Positions 1-6,370 are shown, counted from the first letter of the stretch. The stretch: 8,273 bases of DNA from an uncultured Ignavibacteria bacterium (GCA_937930275.1 CALGLM010000132.1:1-8273); one strand, 5' to 3'. Made by a program: numbers and translations. Notes: generated by a model from the sequence alone, not told the origin.

Positions 1-25
1 ACACTATTAAAATAATTTTTAGCCG

Positions 26-59
26 GTTCCGAGTTATAAATGACTCGGAACTCGGAACT
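26..59. repeat. Inverted repeat with an overlapping 7-bp tandem repeat
   Basis: The left arm GTTCCGAGT (26-34) is perfectly complementary to ACTCGGAAC at 43-51, giving a 9-bp stem with an 8-nt loop. The right arm lies in a tandem repeat of ACTCGGA (43-49 and 50-56, then ACT), so the same left arm can also pair with a second perfect copy at 50-58. It lies about 100-140 nt downstream of the minus-strand kinase stop. It could act as that gene's terminator, but the bases after the hairpin on that strand are T-rich rather than a clean T-run. It may instead be a copy of a dispersed intergenic repeat. The structure is certain; its role is not. Confidence 0.6.
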
Positions 60-79
60 TATTTAACGCTTTTCTGAAC

Positions 80-151
80 CAGGATTTACAGGATATAATC
101 TAATTCTCTTCAATTTCACATACATCATACAAATCACATAAATCACAGTTT
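80..151. repeat. Degenerate repeat with 9-bp period
   Basis: From 80 to 151 the sequence can be cut into eight consecutive 9-mers. The first two are CAGGATTTA (80-88) and CAGGATATA (89-97). The next two (98-115) are diverged. The last four begin TCA: TCACATACA (116), TCATACAAA (125), TCACATAAA (134), TCACAGTTT (143). The leading TTCTGAACCAGGATTTACAG string resembles an intergenic repeat that I recall from several unrelated AT-rich bacterial genomes; this is memory, not a search. No open frame fits the stretch. The function is unknown. Confidence 0.5.
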
Positions 152-163
152 AAACCAATAATA

Positions 164-1891
164 TTAAACTTGAATTGGAATACTAAAATTAAACCTGCTT
201 CCTTCGCTTATTTTACTACTAACACTTATTTCACCGCCGTGTTTTTCTATTATTTCTTTGCACAACATCAATCCTAAGCCGGTCCCTTTTTCGCCGAGGG
301 TACCTCCCGTTGAAGAATGGAGACTGGAAAAAATATTCTCAAGTCTTTCCTGCTCAATTCCAACTCCGTTATCAATTATTTCAATATAAACATACTCTTG
401 GTCACAACTGGAGTTAATAATTATCAATCCCTCATAATTAGTAAATTTTATTGCATTGGAAATTAAATTACGTAATACAAGCTTAAGCATATCTTCATCG
501 TAATAAATTAAAATCGATTTATTAACATTAATATTAATTTTAATTCTTTTACGGGATGCATTAACATTTAATTGCTCACATATCTTTTTAACCACCGGCT
601 CAATATAAAATTTCAATTTTTGAGGCAGATAATTTCCGCTTTGTAATCTTGTCCAACTTAATAAATCGGTAAGAAGCTCAAACTGTTTATTTAACGAATC
701 GTTTAACATTTTACTCATTTCAATAATCTCATCGCGCGGCAATTTGTCCGATTCATTTGCCAAAAACTCGCTATAATTTAAAAAGATGTTAAACGGAGAT
801 CTTAAATCGTGGGCAAGAATAGATACAAATTTATCTTTTGTTTGATTAAGTTTACTTAATTTTTCCGCATTTTCCATTAAAAGCTGTTCGTATTCTGTCT
901 GTAGTGTAATATCACGAAACGATATTAATACAACTTTATTATTGTTAACATTGTATTTAATTATAGTCATTTTAACAATTAATTTTTCACCCTTCAAATT
1001 GTGTAACATTAATTCATTTTCTAAAATTATATCTTTTTCTGAATTAATAATTTCAACAATATACGATTTGTCAATCCAAATTTTTAAATCATAAATACTT
1101 TTTCCCAATAATTCGTCTTTTTTATAGTGTGTAAGTTCAAAAAAATTATTGTTCGCTTCTAATATTTTATCTGTCTTTATGTTATAGATAATTAATGATT
1201 GCGGCGAAGCATAAAAAGCCTTGGAAAACTTTTCTTCATTTTCTAATATTAATTCTTCTTGTTTTTCTTTTATAAGCAGTAAATAACCGATACTATTGGT
1301 AATAAATACTAAAAAAGCTGTAACAAAAACAACGCTTTGTATAATATTAGGAGTTTTTAGCGATACACTTACCGGTGCCGAAAAACCCCAAGCTGCCCTG
1401 AATAATAGCGGCACACAGAAAAATATTGATAATAGACCAATTAATTTTGGTAAATAAGTTTTTGTTTTTTCAATAAACAACCCTACCATAAAAACAAAAA
1501 ATATTAATAAAGATATAACGGAAGAAATACCTACTCTCACTCCCGGATATTTTGAAAATACAATAAAGGCAATAATTCCGATAACACTTATAGCTAATAA
1601 TAATTTGTTAATTATTTTACTTTTTAATTGTACGTTTAATATTGCCGAAGTTTCAAAATACCAACCAACAAAAAGGAAAGAATTACCCAATATAATCGAA
1701 ACAAAATCGGGAATAATACCTCGCAAAAACAACAATAACCAAGCTATTGAATGCATTATTTTAGCAAAAGTAAATAATGCAAAAGTCTCTTTGCTAAAAA
1801 TCACTCCTTTTATACTTAAAAGTATAAAGGACATAAAAAGATTCCCCAAAGCCAGAATAATTAAAATTGTTGAAATATCGACTATTTGCAA
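164..1891 (-). CDS. 7TM-PAS sensor histidine kinase (orphan)
   Basis: Membrane sensor kinase expected to autophosphorylate and pass phosphate to an unidentified response regulator. Residues 1-207 contain about seven hydrophobic segments (roughly 5-27, 36-57, 60-80, 97-113, 120-140, 148-168, 182-206). The pattern LRGIIPDFVSIILGN (56-70) resembles a 7TM sensor module that I recall from GGDEF proteins. A PAS domain covers about 219-330, followed by a helix to 353. HisKA has the H-box AHDLRSPF with His361. HATPase_c has Asn475/Asn479 in the N box, the G1 box DNGVGI (507-512) and the G2 box GTGLG (536-540), so the kinase looks catalytically intact. No receiver domain is fused. The start is uncertain: TTG is the only plausible start codon after the in-frame stop, and the first ATG (residue 20, codon 1832-1834) would remove the first membrane segment. 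It lies 90 bp behind the hydrolase gene with no convincing terminator between, so co-transcription is possible. Confidence 0.93.
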   Translation of the reverse strand: MQIVDISTILIILALGNLFMSFILLSIKGVIFSKETFALFTFAKIMHSIAWLLLFLRGIIPDFVSIILGNSFLFVGWYFETSAILNVQLKSKIINKLLLAISVIGIIAFIVFSKYPGVRVGISSVISLLIFFVFMVGLFIEKTKTYLPKLIGLLSIFFCVPLLFRAAWGFSAPVSVSLKTPNIIQSVVFVTAFLVFITNSIGYLLLIKEKQEELILENEEKFSKAFYASPQSLIIYNIKTDKILEANNNFFELTHYKKDELLGKSIYDLKIWIDKSYIVEIINSEKDIILENELMLHNLKGEKLIVKMTIIKYNVNNNKVVLISFRDITLQTEYEQLLMENAEKLSKLNQTKDKFVSILAHDLRSPFNIFLNYSEFLANESDKLPRDEIIEMSKMLNDSLNKQFELLTDLLSWTRLQSGNYLPQKLKFYIEPVVKKICEQLNVNASRKRIKININVNKSILIYYDEDMLKLVLRNLISNAIKFTNYEGLIIINSSCDQEYVYIEIIDNGVGIEQERLENIFSSLHSSTGGTLGEKGTGLGLMLCKEIIEKHGGEISVSSKISEGSRFNFSIPIQV

Positions 1892-1981
1892 TTTTAGCTC
1901 AATATTAATTGTAATTATTTATATATAAAATAATTTACTTAGATTTAGACTAAAATCAAATTATTATTTCAAAAAAAAATT

Positions 1982-3208
1982 CTATTCAATAAAAAAATTA
2001 CAAATGTCTTTAAAAATATAGTTAAACGCTTCGGTTACTTTGTCATCATAATTACATTTATCTTGAAAAGGTTTTTCATGAGTGTAATTAAACTCAAAAT
2101 CTAAAATATTAACATTGTTACTTGGCATGCATGCAAAAGTCTCTTTAACGCCGGACAAACTAAAAACCTTGTCCTTTTCCAAAACAGTCACTCTAATTCT
2201 ATTATTTAAACTGCTTAATAACGAATTTCTTAAATTACGCATTTTATCAATAGATAACATAGATTTAAATATTAAACTTATTTCTTCATATTTGTTATAT
2301 ACTTTATAAACAAAATCATTTCTTTTTATATTTTCGCCAAAATTATCTGTATAATATTTTTTCATAATATCTGTAGCTTCACCGTCTAAAATTGCTTTAC
2401 TTGAAGGATACATCTCTTGAACAACCGAACCTCCGCAAAATACGTAAATCTTACTTAAAGCAAGATAATTTTTATAATTCCCCATCATAAGCAGTTCGCC
2501 TAAAAAAGCACCAGCCGAGTAACCCAAAAAGTCGATTTTTGCATCCGGCGCAATAAACTTATGTTTACCGGATTTTATCTCTTCAATAAATTGTATTACG
2601 TCTAAATAACTTTGTATTCCGGATAAATAAAATCTTTCCGGTTCAAAATTCATACGCGTGCTTAATGCCGCATTTGCATACGAAGAATTGGCTAAGTTAG
2701 GTATTAAATTTTTTCTTTCTTTAGAAACTTCATTCATTATTCGACTTGCACTCCACTCTACCGGTGCTCTATCCATATGAAACGAGATAGGAAATAATAC
2801 AACACTTTTACCTGTATCTTTATAAATTTTTTCAGCCCATGTTAAATATTTAGACCAATCTCTTTCGTTTAATCCGTGCAGTATAATAACCAATTCTTTT
2901 GCAGGTTTGCCGTTTATCGGATGTAGAATTTTGTACGAAAAATTATTATTGCAGTTAAAAAAGCTATCGTTTTCGCAAATATTTGGGAATATATATTTTT
3001 TTGAATAAGAATTATTATTTAAAGAATAATTTAATAAAACATTTAACAAATAACCGTTTTCAAATATTTTATGCTCGTAACAATTTACATCACTGTTTTT
3101 TGAATTAAAATTTATACTATAAAATTTCATTTCTTCATCTTTTACGTTAAAAGTATTATCGTTTTTAAAAGCTTCGGCAAGTCTATAAAAATTTTCACAG
3201 TAACTCAA
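1982..3208 (-). CDS. Alpha/beta-hydrolase family protein (DUF6051-like)
   Basis: A predicted cytoplasmic hydrolase of 408 residues; the substrate is unknown. The core begins near residue 105 with a hydrophobic strand followed by HGLNER (111-116), a typical oxyanion-hole HG loop. The nucleophile elbow is GYSAG (229-233) with Ser231. Likely acid and base are Asp346 in LEKDKVF and His377 in YTHEKPF. All three catalytic positions are thus present and correctly ordered. The block LFPISFHMDRAPVEWS (138-153) and the SSYANAAL motif (175-182) match my memory of the DUF6051 hydrolases of Bacteroidota. The first ~100 residues are a family-specific extension. There is no signal peptide. The start is a TTG overlapping the upstream regulator stop in the sequence TTGA, with AGAGGG 4 nt ahead; the first ATG would be residue 27. 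The 4-bp overlap implies translational coupling with the regulator. Confidence 0.88.
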   Translation of the reverse strand: MSYCENFYRLAEAFKNDNTFNVKDEEMKFYSINFNSKNSDVNCYEHKIFENGYLLNVLLNYSLNNNSYSKKYIFPNICENDSFFNCNNNFSYKILHPINGKPAKELVIILHGLNERDWSKYLTWAEKIYKDTGKSVVLFPISFHMDRAPVEWSASRIMNEVSKERKNLIPNLANSSYANAALSTRMNFEPERFYLSGIQSYLDVIQFIEEIKSGKHKFIAPDAKIDFLGYSAGAFLGELLMMGNYKNYLALSKIYVFCGGSVVQEMYPSSKAILDGEATDIMKKYYTDNFGENIKRNDFVYKVYNKYEEISLIFKSMLSIDKMRNLRNSLLSSLNNRIRVTVLEKDKVFSLSGVKETFACMPSNNVNILDFEFNYTHEKPFQDKCNYDDKVTEAFNYIFKDICNFFIE

Positions 3209-3900
3209 ATTTCCCTCTTGTTGTTTTGTTGTTTAATGGCTTCAATTTCTTTATGTTTACTTTTAAGTAACTTTTCCCATCGTTCAATTCCCTCTTTTAA
3301 TTTTCCCATTTTTTCAAATAAATTGGCAATTTCATATTCCATTTTTTCGGTTTCCGTAGTAATATGCTCTTTCGTAAACTGCTCGGGAAATTTTTGAAAA
3401 AAAAGGAAGTTCCTAAAGTAATCCGAAATAATTTTAATTTCATCTAACGAATAATTAAAATTTTGCAAGTCTAATATTAAACTGCAAAAGAAAACATAAT
3501 TTTCACCGTAAAGTCTAAATCCGCCCTCGCTCCTCATATCTGGTTCAATTATTCCCTTATCTTCCCAATGCTTAATAGTACGTGCAGATATTTTAGCTCG
3601 TTCGGCAAGTTCACCAACGGTTAAAAGTTTCTTTTTTGGTTTAGCGGTTTTACCGTTATTTAATTCTTTGGGTAATCCAACATTTTTTATTATTTTTTGA
3701 ATTTCGGGAAGTGAGTATCCTAAATTAATAAAATTTTGTATTACTGTACATTCTTTTAATATCTCTTCGGTAAAATATGGTATATTTTCTTCTGTATAAC
3801 CTGCCGGTTTAAATAACTTCTCTTTTTCCCATTCGGAAAGTTGCTGTTGTGGTATGCTTAGTTTTTCAGATAGTTCGTTAATTAAATATATATTTGCCAT
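3205..3900 (-). CDS. Transcriptional regulator with tandem MerR-like HTH domains
   Basis: A 231-residue DNA-binding protein with two MerR-type winged HTH domains. The first (about 3-75) is diverged: INELSEKLSIPQQQLSEWEK, then an YFTEEILKE segment and a GYSLPEIQKII helix. The second (about 92-165) is canonical: TVGELAERAKISARTIKHWE, a GIIEP turn and the wing SEGGFRLY (124-131). A Lys-rich linker (84-91) joins them. Residues 180-225 form a charged helix likely to be a coiled coil for dimerisation. No effector, metal-binding or B12 domain follows, and no Cys cluster typical of metal-sensing MerR proteins is seen. The ATG start has AAGGA 7 nt upstream. It heads the hydrolase operon, diverges from the cobalamin-sensor/kinase pair, and has a palindrome at its promoter, so autoregulation is likely. 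Which ligand or partner controls it is unknown. Confidence 0.9.
   Translation of the reverse strand: MANIYLINELSEKLSIPQQQLSEWEKEKLFKPAGYTEENIPYFTEEILKECTVIQNFINLGYSLPEIQKIIKNVGLPKELNNGKTAKPKKKLLTVGELAERAKISARTIKHWEDKGIIEPDMRSEGGFRLYGENYVFFCSLILDLQNFNYSLDEIKIISDYFRNFLFFQKFPEQFTKEHITTETEKMEYEIANLFEKMGKLKEGIERWEKLLKSKHKEIEAIKQQNNKREI
3213..3218 (-). promoter_or_regulatory. Shine-Dalgarno that supports the TTG start of the hydrolase
   Basis: On the minus strand, AGAGGG is followed by AAAT and then TTG. It lies inside the last codons of the MerR-like gene. This site and the TTGA stop/start overlap are the reasons for choosing the TTG rather than the ATG 26 codons downstream. Confidence 0.65.
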
Positions 3901-3913
3901 AAACTATTCCTTA

Positions 3914-3944
3914 ACGTTTACTTTTATTTAATATGTACGTTTAC
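3914..3944. repeat. Direct repeat ACGTTTAC ahead of the MerR-like gene
   Basis: The 8-mer ACGTTTAC occurs at 3914-3921 and again at 3937-3944, 23 bp apart, about two helical turns. The second copy forms the centre of the 16-bp palindrome. The first lies in the 5' leader of the MerR-like gene, next to its AAGGA ribosome-binding site. Together they could be a two-site operator. Confidence 0.45.
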
Positions 3945-3949
3945 GTACA
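3934..3949. promoter_or_regulatory. Candidate operator: 16-bp perfect palindrome
   Basis: TGTACGTTTACGTACA has 7-bp perfectly inverted arms (3934-3940 and 3943-3949) around a TT spacer. It stands out by composition in an otherwise nearly pure A/T intergenic region. It lies directly downstream of the probable TAnnTTTG box of the MerR-like gene, so a protein bound here would cover the transcription start. A MerR-type dimer, most simply the product of the gene itself, is the expected binder. The terminal TGTAC/GTACA halves loosely recall targets of CarH/LitR-type regulators, but I cannot verify this. Confidence 0.6.
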
Positions 3950-3957
3950 CAAATATA
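3950..3957 (-). promoter_or_regulatory. Candidate -7 promoter element of the MerR-like operon
   Basis: On the minus strand this reads TATATTTG, a full match to the Bacteroidetes -7 consensus TAnnTTTG. A TTTG lies further upstream at 3971-3974 but only 13 bp away, shorter than the usual spacing, so the -33 element is not convincing. The element is about 50 bp from the ATG. Confidence 0.45.
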
Positions 3958-4051
3958 TTGTTTTATTTTACAAAATAAAAGAGCAAAAAATGATATAAAA
4001 TAATTTTTCTATTAATAAATAATATTATTTTTTATTTATTTAATAAATCCA

Positions 4052-4082
4052 TTGACAGTTAAAGCAAAAATAAGTAACTTAA
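4052..4082 (+). promoter_or_regulatory. Candidate promoter of the cobalamin-sensor/kinase pair
   Basis: TTGACA at 4052-4057 is a perfect sigma-70-type -35 hexamer. At 4075-4082 lies TAACTTAA, a partial match to TAnnTTTG about 20 bp after the TTG, which fits Bacteroidetes promoter spacing. The -10 side overlaps an 11-bp perfect palindrome, TAAGTAACTTA (4071-4081), which could be an operator. The predicted leader would be about 40 nt. I see no clear Shine-Dalgarno before the ATG at 4129. Confidence 0.35.
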
Positions 4083-4128
4083 AATTAAATAGTATAAAAC
4101 TATCCTTTTAATAAAACAGAATAAATAA

Positions 4129-5184
4129 ATGAACCCGACTAAAAAGGCAGGACTTAAAATTCAAGATTCAAAAGATTTATTAGTTGAATACATAGTCGCA
4201 AAACAAATTGAGTTACAGCCAGTTTTATCAGAATATAATTTCCAACAGAAAAGATCTTTTTACGAAGATACCGAATACCACCTAAGCTATTTAGCAGAAT
4301 CATTAAAACTTAACGAACCCATTTTGTTTGAAGAATATATTAAGTGGGTAAAAATATTTTTTTCAACGATTAATCTTCCGCCCGAACACATTATTGCGAA
4401 CTTCAAAATAACCAAAGATGCATTACGACTTTTTTTTAACGAAGAAGGTTTAGAAGAAGCATTAACTTATTTGGATAATGCAATTGATATTTTTCAATCA
4501 GAAAGTCCAAAATTTGATTCTTATATTCTTGATGATAATCCTTTTAAAGATATTGCCCAAAATTATTTAAATTTTTTAATTGAAGGAAATAAAGACGATG
4601 CATCAAAACTTATTTTCACTACTTTGGAAAATGGGGCAACAATTAAGGATATTTATCTAAATATTTTTCAAGTAACCCAAAAAGAAGTCGGCAGGTTATG
4701 GCAATTAGGTAAAATATTTGTGGCACAAGAACATTTTATAACTGCAGCAACTCAATTTATTATGTCCAGTTTATATTCGTACATATTTAGTAATCCGAAG
4801 CAAAATAAAAAAATATGCATTGCGTGCATTAACGGTGAATTACACGAATTGGGACCAAGGATGATAGCAGATTTGTTTGAGTTAAATGGTTGGGATGCAT
4901 ATTATTTTGGCGCAAACACTCCTCAGCTAAGTTTAATTAAAGCTATTTCATTATACAAAGCAAAAGTAATTGCAATTTCGGTAACTATGACTTATAATCT
5001 TTCTGCCGTTGAAGAGTTGATTTTAAAAATAAGAAATGACGAAGCAATAAAAGATGTTAAAATTATTGTGGGTGGTTATCCTTTCAACTTAACAAAAGAC
5101 CTTTGGCGTAATATAGGAGCTGATGGGTATGCATCAAATTTTGATTCGGCTTTAGCACTTGCTAATTACTTTTATATTCAGTAG
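4129..5184 (+). CDS. Stand-alone cobalamin-binding photosensor-like protein (possible photocobilin)
   Basis: A 351-residue soluble sensor with three regions. Residues 1-125 are all-helical, with EDTEYHLSYLAESL (46-59) and EEYIKWVK (68-75). This resembles the N-terminal domain of a widespread cobalamin-protein family that, as I recall, includes the photocobilins, where a globin-like domain binds bilin; His51 is a candidate chromophore contact. Residues 135-222 are the B12-binding helical bundle, with Trp191 and Glu201-His202 in exact W-x9-EH spacing, the motif that caps adenosylcobalamin in CarH. Residues 227-350 are the Rossmann B12 domain: GELHELG (236-242) with His239 as likely lower ligand, SVT (284-286) and VGG (314-316). 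There is no HTH and no catalytic domain, so a role as a corrinoid-carrier enzyme subunit is less likely than sensing. The kinase gene follows after 10 bp. Light sensing is inferred from motifs; plain cobalamin sensing remains possible. Confidence 0.9.
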   Translation: MNPTKKAGLKIQDSKDLLVEYIVAKQIELQPVLSEYNFQQKRSFYEDTEYHLSYLAESLKLNEPILFEEYIKWVKIFFSTINLPPEHIIANFKITKDALRLFFNEEGLEEALTYLDNAIDIFQSESPKFDSYILDDNPFKDIAQNYLNFLIEGNKDDASKLIFTTLENGATIKDIYLNIFQVTQKEVGRLWQLGKIFVAQEHFITAATQFIMSSLYSYIFSNPKQNKKICIACINGELHELGPRMIADLFELNGWDAYYFGANTPQLSLIKAISLYKAKVIAISVTMTYNLSAVEELILKIRNDEAIKDVKIIVGGYPFNLTKDLWRNIGADGYASNFDSALALANYFYIQ

Positions 5185-5188
5185 GGAG
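5183..5188 (+). promoter_or_regulatory. Shine-Dalgarno overlapping the sensor stop codon
   Basis: AGGGAG begins within the TAG stop of the cobalamin-sensor gene and lies 6 nt before the kinase ATG. This supports the ATG at 5195 and suggests translational coupling, hence matched amounts of the two proteins. Confidence 0.7.
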
Positions 5189-5194
5189 TATTAA

Positions 5195-6370
5195 ATGCAT
5201 TATTCAAATGACGGGCTGTTTATTACTTGTGATTCTATTGGTAAAATTAATTCGGTAAAATATTTTAAAGGCGGCTTTAACGATATTGATATTAAGGGAA
5301 AAATGTTTGTTGAACTTTTTGTACCCGAGTATATTAGTTTGGCTTTAAATTTTTTAACCGAAATAAAAAAAAGAACAGCATCTTTTGGCTGGGAATTAGT
5401 TCTTAAATCGGAAATTTCAAATTTTTCCACACACTTTTTTAGCGGAATAATTAACGAAGGAGAAATGTTTATTTTTGCCTCTCCATTTAGAGTTGATTTT
5501 AAGCGATTTTTAGAAGCAATGGCTCAAATTAATTCAGAACAGACTAACGCCATTAGAAGTATTAACAAAGAACAACAGGATGTTATAGATGCAGCTGTTA
5601 AAAATGATCACTTATTTAACGAGCTAAGCAGAGTAAATAATGAATTAATAAACACTCAACGAGAAATTGCCAAAAAGAATCGTGAATTACAAGAATCGAT
5701 GAAAATTAATAATTACTTATTAGGCATGGCTGCGCATGATTTAAGAAACCCTTTGGGCAATATTTTTAATTACTGCGAATTTCTTGAAGAAACGGCTTGC
5801 GAAAATGAACAAGTTGAGTTTATTAAAGAAATTAAACATTTATCCAACTTTATGTTAGGATTGGTTTCGGATTTGTTAAGTGTATCTGCAATTGAATCCG
5901 GAAATATTGCACTTAAAATTGAACAATTTGATATTGATTTATTTTTAGATCAAATAATTCTAAGGCAACGCTTAATAGCCGATAGAAAAAATATTGTGAT
6001 TGAGTTTGATTCCAAGGGGTTAATTTTAGTTAATGCAGATAAAATTAAAATAGAACAGGTTTTTACTAATTTAATTTCTAATGGAATAAAATTTTCAAAT
6101 CCCAATACGGTAATTTTAGTTTCTATTACTGAAACCGAAAATAGTGTTGTTGTAAAAGTTAAAGACCAAGGTCAAGGAATAAAAGAAAACGAATTAAATT
6201 TATTATTCAAGCCTTTTCAAAAAACCTCATCTAAAAGTACTGCCGGCGAGCCAAGCACAGGTTTAGGACTATTTATTGTAAAAAGAATTATAGAAGCAGG
6301 AAAAGGTAAAATTTGGGTCGAAAGCGAAGTTAATAAAGGAACTACATTTTTTGTAGAATTAATGAAATAG
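5195..6370 (+). CDS. Soluble histidine kinase paired with the cobalamin sensor
   Basis: A 391-residue cytoplasmic kinase without membrane segments. Residues 1-102 look like a weak, diverged PAS domain. Residues 107-172 form a long helical, charged linker including QINSEQTNAIRS (111-122), a pattern that I recall from PAS kinases encoded next to B12-domain proteins. HisKA has the H-box AAHDLRNPLG with His181. HATPase_c has TNLISNGIKFSN (291-302, Asn292 and Asn296), the G1 box DQGQGI (324-329), the F box LFKPF (337-341) and the G2 box STGLGLF (354-360). The N box has SNG where SNA is usual, and the usual HGG before KIWVES is replaced by AGKG; neither change should abolish ATP binding. No receiver domain is attached. 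The gene is almost certainly co-transcribed with the cobalamin sensor, which probably supplies its input signal. The response regulator lies outside this window. Confidence 0.93.
   Translation: MHYSNDGLFITCDSIGKINSVKYFKGGFNDIDIKGKMFVELFVPEYISLALNFLTEIKKRTASFGWELVLKSEISNFSTHFFSGIINEGEMFIFASPFRVDFKRFLEAMAQINSEQTNAIRSINKEQQDVIDAAVKNDHLFNELSRVNNELINTQREIAKKNRELQESMKINNYLLGMAAHDLRNPLGNIFNYCEFLEETACENEQVEFIKEIKHLSNFMLGLVSDLLSVSAIESGNIALKIEQFDIDLFLDQIILRQRLIADRKNIVIEFDSKGLILVNADKIKIEQVFTNLISNGIKFSNPNTVILVSITETENSVVVKVKDQGQGIKENELNLLFKPFQKTSSKSTAGEPSTGLGLFIVKRIIEAGKGKIWVESEVNKGTTFFVELMK

Noticed and set aside
80..151. CRISPR array
   Set aside because: The units are 9 bp, contiguous and degenerate, with no spacers. 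No cas genes are present.
1605..1928. Plus-strand open frame of 107 codons
   Set aside because: It lies antisense to the well-supported membrane region of the 7TM kinase. Its translation has no domain or motif.
1929..1965. Inverted repeat AATAATTT/AAATTATT as a terminator between hydrolase and kinase
   Set aside because: The stem is all A/T with an asymmetric bulge. On the minus strand the T-run comes before the hairpin instead of after it.
3961..3980. Perfect 9-bp inverted repeat TTTTATTTT/AAAATAAAA as an operator
   Set aside because: It is composed only of A and T in an A/T tract where such symmetry is expected by chance. It was not called, though it sits near the MerR promoter.
3901..4128. 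Cobalamin riboswitch ahead of the B12 protein
   Set aside because: No B12-box-like sequence or GC-bearing multi-stem structure is visible. The leader from the candidate promoter is only about 40 nt.
4129..5184. Corrinoid methyltransferase carrier protein
   Set aside because: The W-x9-EH motif and the N-terminal sensor-like domain favour a sensor. No methyltransferase gene is nearby, and a kinase gene follows directly.
5200..5430. Minus-strand open frame of 76 codons
   Set aside because: It lies fully inside the soluble kinase gene on the other strand, without a ribosome-binding site or recognisable protein features.
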